Assembly (NCBI GenBank): GCA_039808765.1
Contig: JBDHTQ010000005.1
Location: forward strand, 1-64,000
DNA: 64,000 nucleotides
Direction: 5' to 3'
Source: JBDHTQ01 sp039808765
GTDB lineage: Bacteria > Pseudomonadota > Alphaproteobacteria > UBA2400
The notes beneath the pieces are model-generated. The model was given only the letters and a program-made list of their open reading frames with translations. It did no database searches and was not told the origin of the DNA. Positions 16,114 to 24,490 of this stretch are shown in pieces (within the stretch, counting starts at the first letter, position 1; every line of letters begins with the position of its first letter). A program made the position numbers and the translations under genes.

Positions 16114-16617
16114 ATGTCGGGATCCGTTACAGAACTGCTGACGTCGGTTGAAGGCAAGATGTGGCTTAAGCACATCCCCGCCTTGGAATCTTTTGCCCAA
16201 CGTATTATTTTGCGTGCATTGCGGGCTGAAGGGTGGGGCAATAAACGCCTTACATTGTCCGTTACTTTTTCAGATGACGCCAAAGTGAAAAAGCTAAATC
16301 ATGATTGGCGCGGTAAAGATAAACCAACGAATGTGCTCTCTTTTCCGATGGAGCCACCGGAAATAACGGTGCCAAGGGGGCGGGTGAGGTATTTGGGCGA
16401 CATTATTATCGCCCGCAAAACAGTTGTGCGTGAAGCGCGCGAACAGGAAAAAACGATAGATGATCATTTGGCTCATTTACTTATCCATGGGGTTTTACAT
16501 TTGCTGGGATATGATCACATTGTTGATGTTGAAGCGGAGGAAATGGAAGCACGGGAAATTGCTATCCTGTCTTCGCTGGGCATTGAAAATCCTTATAAAG
16601 AAACTGAACTTGTATAA
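16114..16617 (+). CDS. ybeY: Endoribonuclease YbeY
   Basis: YbeY is a zinc-dependent endoribonuclease involved in 16S rRNA 3' maturation and 70S ribosome quality control. The zinc-binding motif HGVLHLLGYDH (H-x3-H-x5-H) lies near residues 125-135. The upstream family motifs KLNHDWRGKDKPTNVLSFP and LGDIIIA are intact. The length of 167 aa is normal. It is tightly coupled to phoH (2-bp gap), the usual arrangement in Proteobacteria. Confidence 0.96.
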   Translation: MSGSVTELLTSVEGKMWLKHIPALESFAQRIILRALRAEGWGNKRLTLSVTFSDDAKVKKLNHDWRGKDKPTNVLSFPMEPPEITVPRGRVRYLGDIIIARKTVVREAREQEKTIDDHLAHLLIHGVLHLLGYDHIVDVEAEEMEAREIAILSSLGIENPYKETELV

Positions 16618-16622
16618 TCTGC

Positions 16623-16642
16623 GGCCTACCCCGGTAGGTTTT
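16623..16642 (+). terminator. Weak terminator candidate after ybeY
   Basis: A palindrome CCTACC-CC-GGTAGG (16625-16638), followed by TTTT, lies 8 bp after the ybeY stop. The stem is short and the loop tight, so this is only a candidate. Confidence 0.35.
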
Positions 16643-16739
16643 GAGTTAAATAAATAACAAGTATTTGCCGTCTTTGATGGATGGGCACTATCGCCCGATC
16701 ACCAGATCGGCTAGGAAATATCCAAAGAGGAGAAGACCA

Positions 16740-17222
16740 ATGACGTTAATTGCAACGCCTAGTCCCCGTATCGACCCTAATCTGAATCGTCGTGCTAAAC
16801 TTCAACATGGTTTATTGCCGGGTCAGTTGGGTTCGCAATTAAGGCGGGCCGAACTGGCTGTGTTCGAGCGTTTTCAGCGCGTCGTGGCCGAATTTGGTAT
16901 TACGCCAAGTGAGTTTGGTGTTTTACTTTTAATCCATGAAAACGAAGGGTTAAGCCAATCTGAACTTGGTAAAGCCATCAACGCCGACCGCTCAACAGTG
17001 GTTGCATTGATTGATCGTTTTGAAGAGCGTTTAATGGTTTTGCGCACGCCATCCCCATTTGATCGTCGTTCCCATGCACTAAAATTAACGGACACCGGTC
17101 GATCAATGATGGAGGCGTTGATTCCGCGCGTCCAAGAGCATGAAAAGCGCATTTCAGCCCGTTTGACAGCAGAAGAACAGCAGATGCTGATCACATTATT
17201 GGGAAAAATTGGCACGCCTTAA
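16740..17222 (+). CDS. MarR-family transcriptional regulator
   Basis: This 160-aa protein has a MarR-type winged helix. FERFQRVVAEFGITPSEFGV precedes HENEGLSQSELGKAINADRS, then the recognition helix TVVALIDRFEERLMV and the wing RTPSPFDRRSHALKLTDTG. The C-terminal helix completes the dimer domain. The ATG at 16740 follows AGAGGAGAAGACCA, which decides the start over upstream in-frame codons. The ligand and targets are unknown. It stands alone between ybeY and def on the same strand, without an adjacent divergent gene. Confidence 0.9.
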   Translation: MTLIATPSPRIDPNLNRRAKLQHGLLPGQLGSQLRRAELAVFERFQRVVAEFGITPSEFGVLLLIHENEGLSQSELGKAINADRSTVVALIDRFEERLMVLRTPSPFDRRSHALKLTDTGRSMMEALIPRVQEHEKRISARLTAEEQQMLITLLGKIGTP

Positions 17223-17299
17223 ACCCGCCTCATCATTGTAAACGCGTTAAGAGTTTTAAAAAGTTTGCATTTTTTCGCCATATTTCTTAAAATAATGGC

Positions 17300-17821
17300 A
17301 TGGCTATTCTTGACGTATTGACTATTCCTAACCCAATCTTGCGCGAGCGTTCGAAACCCGTGGAAGTTGTGGATGCCCGCATCAAAAAGTTGGTCGATGA
17401 TATGTTCGACACACTCTACTCGCGTCATGGCGTGGGGTTGGCTGCCCCGCAAGTGGGGGTGCTTGAGCGCGTTATCGTGGTGGACGCTAACATTGGCGAG
17501 CAAGATAAAAAACCAGACCCACACTGTATGATCAATCCTGAGATCATTTGGTCAAGCAAAGACGAATATACTTATACAGAAGGTTGTTTTTCAATACCGG
17601 AGCAATTTGCTGAGGTTATTCGCCCGGCCGAAATTAAGGTGCGCTATCTCAATCGTGAAGGCGAACAAAAAGAAATGGATGTTTCCAATTGTTTGCTTGG
17701 GGTTGCGATTCAACATGAGATTGACCACCTTGATGGTAAACTATTTATTGATCATCTCTCGCGGGTTAAGCGCGATATGTTGCTTCGTCGCTTGTCAAAA
17801 ATAAAACGTCAAGGAGGTTGA
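17300..17821 (+). CDS. def: Peptide deformylase
   Basis: Def removes the N-formyl group from nascent proteins using a metal ion. The three family motifs are present: GVGLAAPQVG (about residues 49-58), EGCFSIP (EGCLS in most homologues, with the metal Cys) and QHEIDHLDG (about 137), whose His pair and Glu complete the site. The length of 173 aa is normal. The start ATG has only a weak ribosome site. The gene opens the def-fmt-truA-ydcF cluster; fmt starts right after the stop. Confidence 0.96.
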   Translation: MAILDVLTIPNPILRERSKPVEVVDARIKKLVDDMFDTLYSRHGVGLAAPQVGVLERVIVVDANIGEQDKKPDPHCMINPEIIWSSKDEYTYTEGCFSIPEQFAEVIRPAEIKVRYLNREGEQKEMDVSNCLLGVAIQHEIDHLDGKLFIDHLSRVKRDMLLRRLSKIKRQGG

Positions 17822-17826
17822 ACTCC

Positions 17827-18807
17827 ATGATTCCCGTGCGGATCGTTTTTATGGGAACGCCTGATTTTGCCGTTCCCGCGCTTCAGGCATTGTTTGATGC
17901 GCATTATGATGTTGTTGCCGTTTATACCCGCGCGCCGAAACCTAAAGGCCGAGGTCATCAGGTGCAAAAATCACCCGTTCATTTGTTGGCCGAGCAAAAG
18001 GGCATTCCCGTTTACACGCCCAAAACATTGCGAGTGGAAGAGGCGCAGGCTGTGTTTGCCGCCTTAAAGCCTGATCTCGCGATTGTTGCTGCATATGGGT
18101 TGATCTTGCCTGTTTCGGTGCTTGAAGCTCCCCGCTATGGGTGCTTGAATATTCATGGCTCATTGCTGCCACGTTGGCGTGGTGCAGCTCCTGTTTCGCG
18201 TGCCATTTTAGCTGGGGATCAAGAGAGTGGCGTGTGTCTTATGAAAATGGAAGAGGGGCTTGATACCGGCCCTGTTTATGCTTCACATCGCCTGCCGATT
18301 ACGTCCGTGATGACTGCGCAAAACCTGATGACGGCTTTATCTTTAGAGGGTGCAAAACTGTTGATCGAAAAATTGGCATTGATCATTTCAGGGGAGTGTC
18401 AAGCTGTTGCTCAGCCTGAGGAGGGTGTGACGTACGCCGCCAAGCTTGAAAAACATGAAAGTGCTTTGGATTGGTCGTTGCCTGCGGCTACACTTGCGCG
18501 TCAAGTGCGAGCCTTTACACCTTGGCCGGCCGCAACTTTTGTTTTTCAGGGTGATGTGATTAAAGTTTTATCTGCGGATGTTGTGACACTTGATCACCAG
18601 TCTGATGTGCGCCATCAAGTGGGCACCATTCTTGACGCTAACATGATGATACAGTGCGGCGATGCCGCTGATCAGACTTCCGGCTGCAGTATTGCGCTGC
18701 ACCTTAAAACCTTGCAGCGTCCCGGTAAAGGGCCTGTGACCGGGGCAGAATTTTTGCGTGGTTTGCGTTTAAAAGCAGGCGATACTCTTGTTGAGTCTTT
18801 CCCGTGA
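17827..18807 (+). CDS. fmt: Methionyl-tRNA formyltransferase
   Basis: Fmt adds the formyl group from 10-formyl-THF to initiator Met-tRNA, the reaction reversed later by Def. The N-terminal Rossmann-type domain begins RIVFMGTPDFAVPAL. The catalytic region HGSLLPRWRGAAP (His, with Asn of LNIHGS) and GLDTGPV are intact, and a C-terminal OB-like domain follows (FTPWPAATFVFQGD). AAGGAGG (17812-17818) sits ~8 nt before the ATG at 17827, which decides the start. The product is 326 aa. The stop overlaps truA in GTGA. Confidence 0.96.
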   Translation: MIPVRIVFMGTPDFAVPALQALFDAHYDVVAVYTRAPKPKGRGHQVQKSPVHLLAEQKGIPVYTPKTLRVEEAQAVFAALKPDLAIVAAYGLILPVSVLEAPRYGCLNIHGSLLPRWRGAAPVSRAILAGDQESGVCLMKMEEGLDTGPVYASHRLPITSVMTAQNLMTALSLEGAKLLIEKLALIISGECQAVAQPEEGVTYAAKLEKHESALDWSLPAATLARQVRAFTPWPAATFVFQGDVIKVLSADVVTLDHQSDVRHQVGTILDANMMIQCGDAADQTSGCSIALHLKTLQRPGKGPVTGAEFLRGLRLKAGDTLVESFP

Positions 18808-19559
18808 CAACGCGCTGGAAAATCACCATCGAGTATGATGGTCAGCCCTATGTTGGCTGGCAGCGTCAAGACAATGGTCCATCAATCCAGCAATCTATCG
18901 AAGAGGCGTTGGTAAAACTGACAGGAGAAACGCCAACAATCACAGCCGCAGGTCGCACAGATGCAGGGGTACACGCACTCGGTCAGGTTGCTCATTTTGA
19001 TTTAAACATTGAGCGCAGCTCCAAATCAATCCGCGATGGCCTTAATTTTCATTTGCGCCCTCATCCCATTGTTATTCTCGATGCTGAGGTTGTCGCCGCA
19101 GATTTTAATGCCCGCATGAGTGCGATTGAGCGCCAGTATCTTTATCGTATTCTGGCACGCCCTACGCCATCATGCTTACGTCGCCATCGGGTGTGGCATC
19201 ATTCGTTTGCGCTGGATTGGCAAGCGATGAATGAGGCTGCAAAAATACTACAAGGATACCATGATTTTTCAACCTTTCGTGCGTCGGAATGTCAGGCAAA
19301 GTCCCCGCTGCGCACACTCGATGAATTGCGGGTTCGCGCAGTAGAGGATGAAATACAGATATTTGCGCGTGCGCGTTCGTTTTTGCATCATCAAATCCGC
19401 AATATCGTTGGTAGTCTTGCGCTGGTAGGTCGTGGTAAGTGGACAAAAGAAGATTTGCAAAAAGCGCTCGACGCACGTGATCGTACAAGGGGTGGGCCGA
19501 CTGCACCGCCGGATGGTTTATATTTTCTCAAAGTGCACTATGTTAAGGATGTCGTTTGA
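18804..19559 (+). CDS. truA: tRNA pseudouridine(38-40) synthase TruA
   Basis: TruA makes pseudouridine at positions 38-40 of the tRNA anticodon arm. The catalytic aspartate lies in AAGRTDAGVHALGQVAHF near residue 52. The N-terminal IEYDGQPYVGWQRQ and the C-terminal SFLHHQIRNIVGSL motifs are typical. The length is 251 aa. It starts at GTG in a 4-bp GTGA overlap with the fmt stop, so its translation is probably coupled to fmt. Confidence 0.95.
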   Translation: MTTRWKITIEYDGQPYVGWQRQDNGPSIQQSIEEALVKLTGETPTITAAGRTDAGVHALGQVAHFDLNIERSSKSIRDGLNFHLRPHPIVILDAEVVAADFNARMSAIERQYLYRILARPTPSCLRRHRVWHHSFALDWQAMNEAAKILQGYHDFSTFRASECQAKSPLRTLDELRVRAVEDEIQIFARARSFLHHQIRNIVGSLALVGRGKWTKEDLQKALDARDRTRGGPTAPPDGLYFLKVHYVKDVV

Positions 19560-19573
19560 AATAGAGTGCCACA

Positions 19574-20317
19574 ATGATCTATCTTCATAAACTTCTTCCC
19601 CTGCTCATCACGCCTTTAATGATGTGCATTGTATTGTGCATAATTGGCCTCATTTTTCAGACACGCTTCTTTATTGTTGTGGGGTTGTTGCTTTTGTATT
19701 TCTTCAGCATGCCGCTTACAGCTTTTTATTTGGTGCGGAATGTAGAGGAATATGCGGTTCGTTTGAACTTTTCCCAAGTACCACATGCTCAAGCCATCGT
19801 GGTTTTGGGTGGCATGTTGACGGCTGCGCCGACCCGTCAAGGAGTTGTTCCTGAATGGAGTGATCCTGACCGTTTTTTATCGGGTGTTGAGCTTTTTAAG
19901 CAAGGCAAAGGCGATCGTTTGATTCTTTCTGGCAGTGTGCTGCCTTGGCAAAAACAGGATATGCCCGAAGGAGAGGCACTTAAAAAATTTGCCGTTCACA
20001 TGCTTGGCCTGAATGAAAGGGATGTTGTCGTAACACCCCCTGTGACAAACACCCAAGACGAAGCAATTGAGATTCGGTCCCTTATCCCTGATGCAACGGC
20101 CCCCATAATTTTGGTGACATCAGCTTACCACATGCCCCGTGCCAAAATTATTTTTGCTCAGCAGGGATTGAACGTGTTTCCTTACCCCGTTGATTTTTCT
20201 GCAAATGAAACTCGCTTAACCCCGATGGATTTTTTACCAAGCGCAGCAGCGTTGGCAAAATCCACTCTCTCCATACGCGAAAAAATGGGGCAACTGTTTT
20301 ACCGTTTTAAAAATTAA
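19574..20317 (+). CDS. YdcF/ElyC family membrane protein (DUF218)
   Basis: This 247-aa protein has two N-terminal membrane spans (about residues 5-27 and 30-50), followed by a DUF218 domain. HAQAIVVLGGML opens the domain, followed by LILSGSVLP, the acidic NTQDEAIEI and the basic TSAYHMPRAKIIF. Relatives include ElyC and SanA, which affect envelope integrity and lipid carrier metabolism. The exact reaction is not established. It closes the def-fmt-truA cluster, 14 bp after truA. Confidence 0.85.
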   Translation: MIYLHKLLPLLITPLMMCIVLCIIGLIFQTRFFIVVGLLLLYFFSMPLTAFYLVRNVEEYAVRLNFSQVPHAQAIVVLGGMLTAAPTRQGVVPEWSDPDRFLSGVELFKQGKGDRLILSGSVLPWQKQDMPEGEALKKFAVHMLGLNERDVVVTPPVTNTQDEAIEIRSLIPDATAPIILVTSAYHMPRAKIIFAQQGLNVFPYPVDFSANETRLTPMDFLPSAAALAKSTLSIREKMGQLFYRFKN

Positions 20318-20414
20318 GTATGTTCTGTTCTCTTTTATCTGGAAATTAACTCTTTTTTATGATTTTTTGAGCGAGACTAGTGTGGTTTTGTGCGCAAGAG
20401 AGGGGTGCCATTAA

Positions 20415-20966
20415 ATGAAAAAAGGTCAGGTAATTGCTTTAGCTGTTGTTGGTTGTGTGGCTATATTGGCATTCGGTGTTTTTCAGCAGGTCATTCATTT
20501 CAATAATCAGATGATTTCTTTGCAAGAGATGAAAAAAGCCGAACTGGAAACAACCAAAGTTGAGTATGGTCAATGTATCGTCAAGATTATGGAAACTAAT
20601 CAAGTCGCCAAATCCTATCGTGAAGATGTAATGAATCTTGCGAATAAAGCTGGTGATAATCTTGAGCAATTCAGTCAGTCTTTGATGGCATTAATGGGAA
20701 CACAAGTCATTCCTCAGTTATCACCAACTTTGCGTGAGAATGTGCAACGTGAAATTATCTCATGCCGCAATGCCTATGTGGGTCGTGTTGATCTGGGTCT
20801 TAAACCAATGTATGTGCGGTTTAATACGATGCAACGACAATTCCCCTATAATTTCTACAACGCATGGTTTTTTGATTGGAAACCTGAAGAGTTGATCATG
20901 CCAAAAAATGAAGCCGGACAGCAGATTTTTGATAGCGGAAAAATTGAGCCTCTCGGTCTGGATTAA
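20415..20966 (+). CDS. LemA-like membrane-anchored protein
   Basis: This 183-aa protein begins with a single membrane span (VIALAVVGCVAILAFGVFQQ). A long helical region follows, and a C-terminal segment (YVRFNTMQRQFPYNF) resembles the YN..+..FP.N motif of LemA proteins. LemA proteins are N-out helical bundle proteins of unknown role, and this one is divergent. The ATG follows AAGAGAGGGGTGCC. The 401-aa membrane protein starts 5 bp downstream, so the two probably work together. I do not recognise a pathway. Confidence 0.6.
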   Translation: MKKGQVIALAVVGCVAILAFGVFQQVIHFNNQMISLQEMKKAELETTKVEYGQCIVKIMETNQVAKSYREDVMNLANKAGDNLEQFSQSLMALMGTQVIPQLSPTLRENVQREIISCRNAYVGRVDLGLKPMYVRFNTMQRQFPYNFYNAWFFDWKPEELIMPKNEAGQQIFDSGKIEPLGLD

Positions 20967-20971
20967 AATCT

Positions 20972-22177
20972 ATGATGTTATGGATGGTGATCGCTGTTGG
21001 TTTTTTAGTGTGCTTGGCGTCATGGTATCTTATGCCGAGCATCACAAAAACTGAGGCGGTCGCCCTCTTTTTGTCAACAGCAATTTTATTTGGTGTAATG
21101 AACCAGCAAATTTATGACGAGGCAACAACCGATCGTTATCTCATAACCGGATTTGTGACATCATTGACTCATCATCCTGCGTATTCATATAGAAAAAACA
21201 AAAAAATTCATCATGTAGAAGAGGGTTTTATTATTGAGCAGCGTCCGTATCGCTCAACCATTAACCAACATACTACTTATAAAACCCCAAAAGGAAACGC
21301 CACGGTTGAATGCTGGGGGGAGTGTTTCACTGAATATTATGAACCACCGTATTCACACGATGAAGGTGGCCAGTCACAAAAATACTCCTACGGTTTGGGT
21401 GTAGATGCGCTTAAATTTTCTCAAACCCAGCTTGGGGATCCGAGTGTTATCTGGCGATCTTATTTTAATCCTGTTCAAGTCAGTAACGAAGTTGTCTACA
21501 ACAATGAGGAAAGCATTCCTTATTTTAATATTGTTGATTACAATCTAACCAAGCGAATCATTGCTCCACATGTCGATGAAGAAGATCAACGGCGGCTTGA
21601 CCAGATTAATGCCAAGCTGGCGAAAACAAAAATTTCACTCGGGTTAGTTGTCACTAGCGATGCGTTATTTTTTGAAAAAATCAAGCGTGCATGGCATCAT
21701 GGCAAAGCGAACGATTTTATCGTGGTTGTTGATTCCCCCGATGGAAAAAGCATTCGCAATGTGAATGTTCTTTGCTGGAATAATTATAACCTTGTGACGA
21801 ATGTTTCGCAGGCCCTGGCCGGATTAAAAGAAGCCAACATCAACAAGATTCTCACGATTCTCGATGATACCCTTACCGCTGGTCCGGCATTTCAAAAGGC
21901 TGATTTTAAAAACTACAACTATGTTGATGTTAAGATTCCTGAACAGTATTATGTAAAGCTGTTTTTGTTTTATGTTGCTTTCTTTGCCTATTTTCTTTTC
22001 CTTTTGAGCAAAAATTCAAACGATAAAGGCTTTCGTTTGCCGTGGAAGGATGTGGCGAAAATGTGGTCTAAAAAATTTAGACCACCACAAAAAAATTGGT
22101 ATCTCCATCCTTTCACACCCACGGGTATCTTCTTGTATTTCATCTTGCCTGCAGTGCTTGAAATCATAATTATTTGA
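20972..22177 (+). CDS. Unrecognised membrane protein, 401 aa, LemA partner
   Basis: The protein has two N-terminal membrane spans (about residues 2-18 and 30-45). A long extracytoplasmic region (~50-325) contains a Tyr-rich stretch and a CWGEC pair near residue 113. Two closely spaced C-terminal spans (about 328-345 and 383-400) flank a basic cytoplasmic loop. The middle part has an alternating pattern, KISLGLVVTSDALFF and NDFIVVVDSPDGKSIRNVNV. This recalls TPM-type domains, which often pair with LemA, but I cannot confirm that. It is the second gene of a two-gene unit and ends just before a strong terminator. Confidence 0.6.
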   Translation: MMLWMVIAVGFLVCLASWYLMPSITKTEAVALFLSTAILFGVMNQQIYDEATTDRYLITGFVTSLTHHPAYSYRKNKKIHHVEEGFIIEQRPYRSTINQHTTYKTPKGNATVECWGECFTEYYEPPYSHDEGGQSQKYSYGLGVDALKFSQTQLGDPSVIWRSYFNPVQVSNEVVYNNEESIPYFNIVDYNLTKRIIAPHVDEEDQRRLDQINAKLAKTKISLGLVVTSDALFFEKIKRAWHHGKANDFIVVVDSPDGKSIRNVNVLCWNNYNLVTNVSQALAGLKEANINKILTILDDTLTAGPAFQKADFKNYNYVDVKIPEQYYVKLFLFYVAFFAYFLFLLSKNSNDKGFRLPWKDVAKMWSKKFRPPQKNWYLHPFTPTGIFLYFILPAVLEIIII

Positions 22178-22193
22178 GAAAACGAAAACCCAA

Positions 22194-22230
22194 AAAAAGC
22201 GCTTGTAGCAACACAGCCCAAGCGCTTTTT
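22194..22230. terminator. Bidirectional terminator between convergent genes
   Basis: A 12-bp perfect stem, AAAAAGCGCTTG (22194-22205) and CAAGCGCTTTTT (22219-22230), with a 13-nt loop lies between the 401-aa gene and the leftward secB. Both sides are A/T flanked, so it can serve both operons. Confidence 0.88.
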
Positions 22231-22259
22231 ACTTTTTAATCAGGTGTTGTTACGTTGGG

Positions 22260-22760
22260 TTATGCGTTACCCACAGCTGTCTGCTCTGCTGCTTTGCCTT
22301 GATTTGTTATGTGGCGACGATACATCTCAGCAAAATCAATCGGCTGTAACATAAGCGGCGCAAAGCCACCGTCGCGTGTGACATCAGCAATGACATTACG
22401 CGCAAATGGGAAGAGAATGCGTGGTGCTTCAATCAGCAAAACCGGTTGCAGTGCTTCCGGCGGAACGCCCTGAAGTGTAAACAAACCAGCATAAGCCAGT
22501 TCAATTACAAATGCGATGGTGCTATCGGTTTTTGCCTGAGCTTTTATGACGATAGTTACTTCATAACTGTCCTGTGGGCCGCTGCGCGTTTGCAAATCAA
22601 CATGCACGTCAAGGTTAGGGCTTGCATTTGTCATCCCAAAAATTTGCGGTGCATTAGGATTTTCAAACGACAAATCTTTAATGTATTGGGCGTTAACGAC
22701 AATCGGTAAACCGGTGGCCTGTTGTTGGGGTTGCGTTGGGGGCGTGGATTGATCAGCCAT
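22260..22760 (-). CDS. secB: Protein-export chaperone SecB
   Basis: SecB is a cytoplasmic tetrameric chaperone that keeps preproteins unfolded and hands them to SecA. The 166-aa sequence has the family motifs YIKDLSFENPNAPQIF, the alternating DVHVDLQTR and EVTIVIKAQA strands, AYAGLFTL and the near-C-terminal APRILFPFARNVIADVTRDGGFAP region (only its ends are quoted from sight). The ATG at 22760 follows GGAGAAAAAA. It lies 40 bp downstream of the yejF stop on the same strand and could be read through from it. Confidence 0.95.
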   Translation of the reverse strand: MADQSTPPTQPQQQATGLPIVVNAQYIKDLSFENPNAPQIFGMTNASPNLDVHVDLQTRSGPQDSYEVTIVIKAQAKTDSTIAFVIELAYAGLFTLQGVPPEALQPVLLIEAPRILFPFARNVIADVTRDGGFAPLMLQPIDFAEMYRRHITNQGKAAEQTAVGNA

Positions 22761-22800
22761 TTTTTTCTCCTGAATTCTATTGGTTACACACGTAGCAGGA

Positions 22801-24477
22801 TCAACCGCGCTCGGCAAGTCTCACGTGCTCTGTTTCAATATTAAAAGCGGCGGCCAATAAGGCTTTCGTATATTCGGCTTGGGGGTGTTGAAAAACTGCG
22901 GAAGCAGACCCTTCTTCCACGACCCGGCCACCTTTCATGACGATTATGTGGTGGGAAAGGGCGCGAACCACACGCAAATCATGGCTGATAAAAAGGTAAG
23001 CGAGCTGATATTTTTGCTGAAGATCACGTAAAAGCTCGACGACCTGTGCCTGCACTGTCATATCGAGGGCAGAGGTCGGCTCATCCAAAACAATCAGCTT
23101 GGGACGTAAGACAAGGGCGCGGGCAATGGCCACACGTTGTCGTTGCCCCCCGGAAAACTCGTGCGGATAACGTGTTGCTAAAGCCGGATCCAATCCTACA
23201 TCCTGCAAGGCTTGTTCAACGCGTTGCCAACAATCAGCTTCATCTTTAATAAGACGGTGAATGCGTAAGCCCTCTGCCACAATTTCACCCATTGTCATGC
23301 GGGGGCTGAGGGCGCCGTAGGGATCTTGAAATACCATCTGCATTGATACGCGCAAAGGGCGCAGTTTCTTCCACGATTGCCGCTGAAGTTCGTGCTCTTC
23401 AAACCGGATAGAACCTGTGCTTGAGATGAGACGAAGGATTGCCTGGCCAAGCGTTGTTTTGCCCGAGCCGGATTCACCTACGATGCCAAGAGTTTCTCCG
23501 GCATGCAACGACAAAGAAATATCATCAACTGCTTTAATGTGTCCGGTTGTTTTCTTTAATAGTCCTGTTTTTACGGGATACCATACCCGCAAATTCTCAA
23601 CTTGCAAAAGTGGTTTGGATGCTTCTTGACGTTTCAGTGCAACGCCCTTTGGTTCGGCTGCAAGCAATTGCTTGGTGTAGGGGTGCTTTGGTGACGTAAA
23701 CAGGGTGTGGGTATCAGCTTCCTCAACCAGCTCACCTTTTTGCATGACGATAACACGATCAGCAACCTTTCGTACGATTCCCAGATCATGCGTGATAAGG
23801 AGCAGGGCCATCTGGCGCTGTTGTTGAAGTGATTTCAGCAGCTTCAAAATTTGCGCTTGAATAGTGACATCAAGGGCTGTCGTTGGCTCATCTGCGATGA
23901 GAATTTCTGGATCATTCGCGAGCGCCATTGCGATCATTACACGCTGTCGTTGTCCACCGGATAACTCATGCGGATAGGCATGCAAGCGTTCCGCCGGATG
24001 AGAAAACCCCACTTGTTCTAATAATTCAATTACTTTAAGGCGCGCTTGCGGTGCAGAAAGATTTTGGTGCAAAAAAAGGCTTTCAGCAATTTGTTTACCA
24101 ATTGTATGGAGTGGGTTGAGCGAGGTCATGGGCTCTTGAAAAACCATCGAAATCTTATTGCCGCGAATGCGCTGCAAGGTTTTAAAAGGAGCATTGAGCA
24201 GTTCAATTCCGTTGTAAAGAATAGAACCATTGGGGTAGTTCACCATATGGGGCGTGAGCAACTGCAGGATTGAGAGCGCAGTGACTGATTTTCCCGATCC
24301 TGATTCTCCGACAAGCGCAAGCACGTCGCCTTTGTTCAAAGAAAAAGAAACTTTGTGCACAGCATCCTTTCCGTTGGTTTGCAGGGGGCTGAAACGTACA
24401 GATAAGTCTTGTACCTGCAACAAAGGTGTTGCTGGCGGTTTTGGTTGATCGGTTGATAAAGGCGAAGTGGCAGTCAT
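22801..24477 (-). CDS. yejF: Peptide ABC transporter ATPase, YejF type (two fused NBDs)
   Basis: This 558-aa protein has two complete ATPase domains in one chain. NBD1 has Walker A GESGSGKS and signature LSGGQRQRV followed by LIADEPTTALD. NBD2 has GESGSGKT, FSGGQRQRV and LDEPTSALD. Oligopeptide C-terminal extensions follow each (HPYT and HPQAEYT). It would power uptake of oligopeptides through YejB/YejE with YejA as the binding protein. In E. coli the system imports microcin C. The ATG at 24477 has a poor ribosome site and starts 13 bp after the preceding gene, suggesting coupling. Confidence 0.93.
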   Translation of the reverse strand: MTATSPLSTDQPKPPATPLLQVQDLSVRFSPLQTNGKDAVHKVSFSLNKGDVLALVGESGSGKSVTALSILQLLTPHMVNYPNGSILYNGIELLNAPFKTLQRIRGNKISMVFQEPMTSLNPLHTIGKQIAESLFLHQNLSAPQARLKVIELLEQVGFSHPAERLHAYPHELSGGQRQRVMIAMALANDPEILIADEPTTALDVTIQAQILKLLKSLQQQRQMALLLITHDLGIVRKVADRVIVMQKGELVEEADTHTLFTSPKHPYTKQLLAAEPKGVALKRQEASKPLLQVENLRVWYPVKTGLLKKTTGHIKAVDDISLSLHAGETLGIVGESGSGKTTLGQAILRLISSTGSIRFEEHELQRQSWKKLRPLRVSMQMVFQDPYGALSPRMTMGEIVAEGLRIHRLIKDEADCWQRVEQALQDVGLDPALATRYPHEFSGGQRQRVAIARALVLRPKLIVLDEPTSALDMTVQAQVVELLRDLQQKYQLAYLFISHDLRVVRALSHHIIVMKGGRVVEEGSASAVFQHPQAEYTKALLAAAFNIETEHVRLAERG

Positions 24478-24490
24478 TATGTGTCGGTGA

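Noticed and set aside
22801..24477. Fusion or assembly error because of two ATPase domains
   Set aside because: YejF-type proteins normally carry two nucleotide-binding domains in one chain; both are complete.
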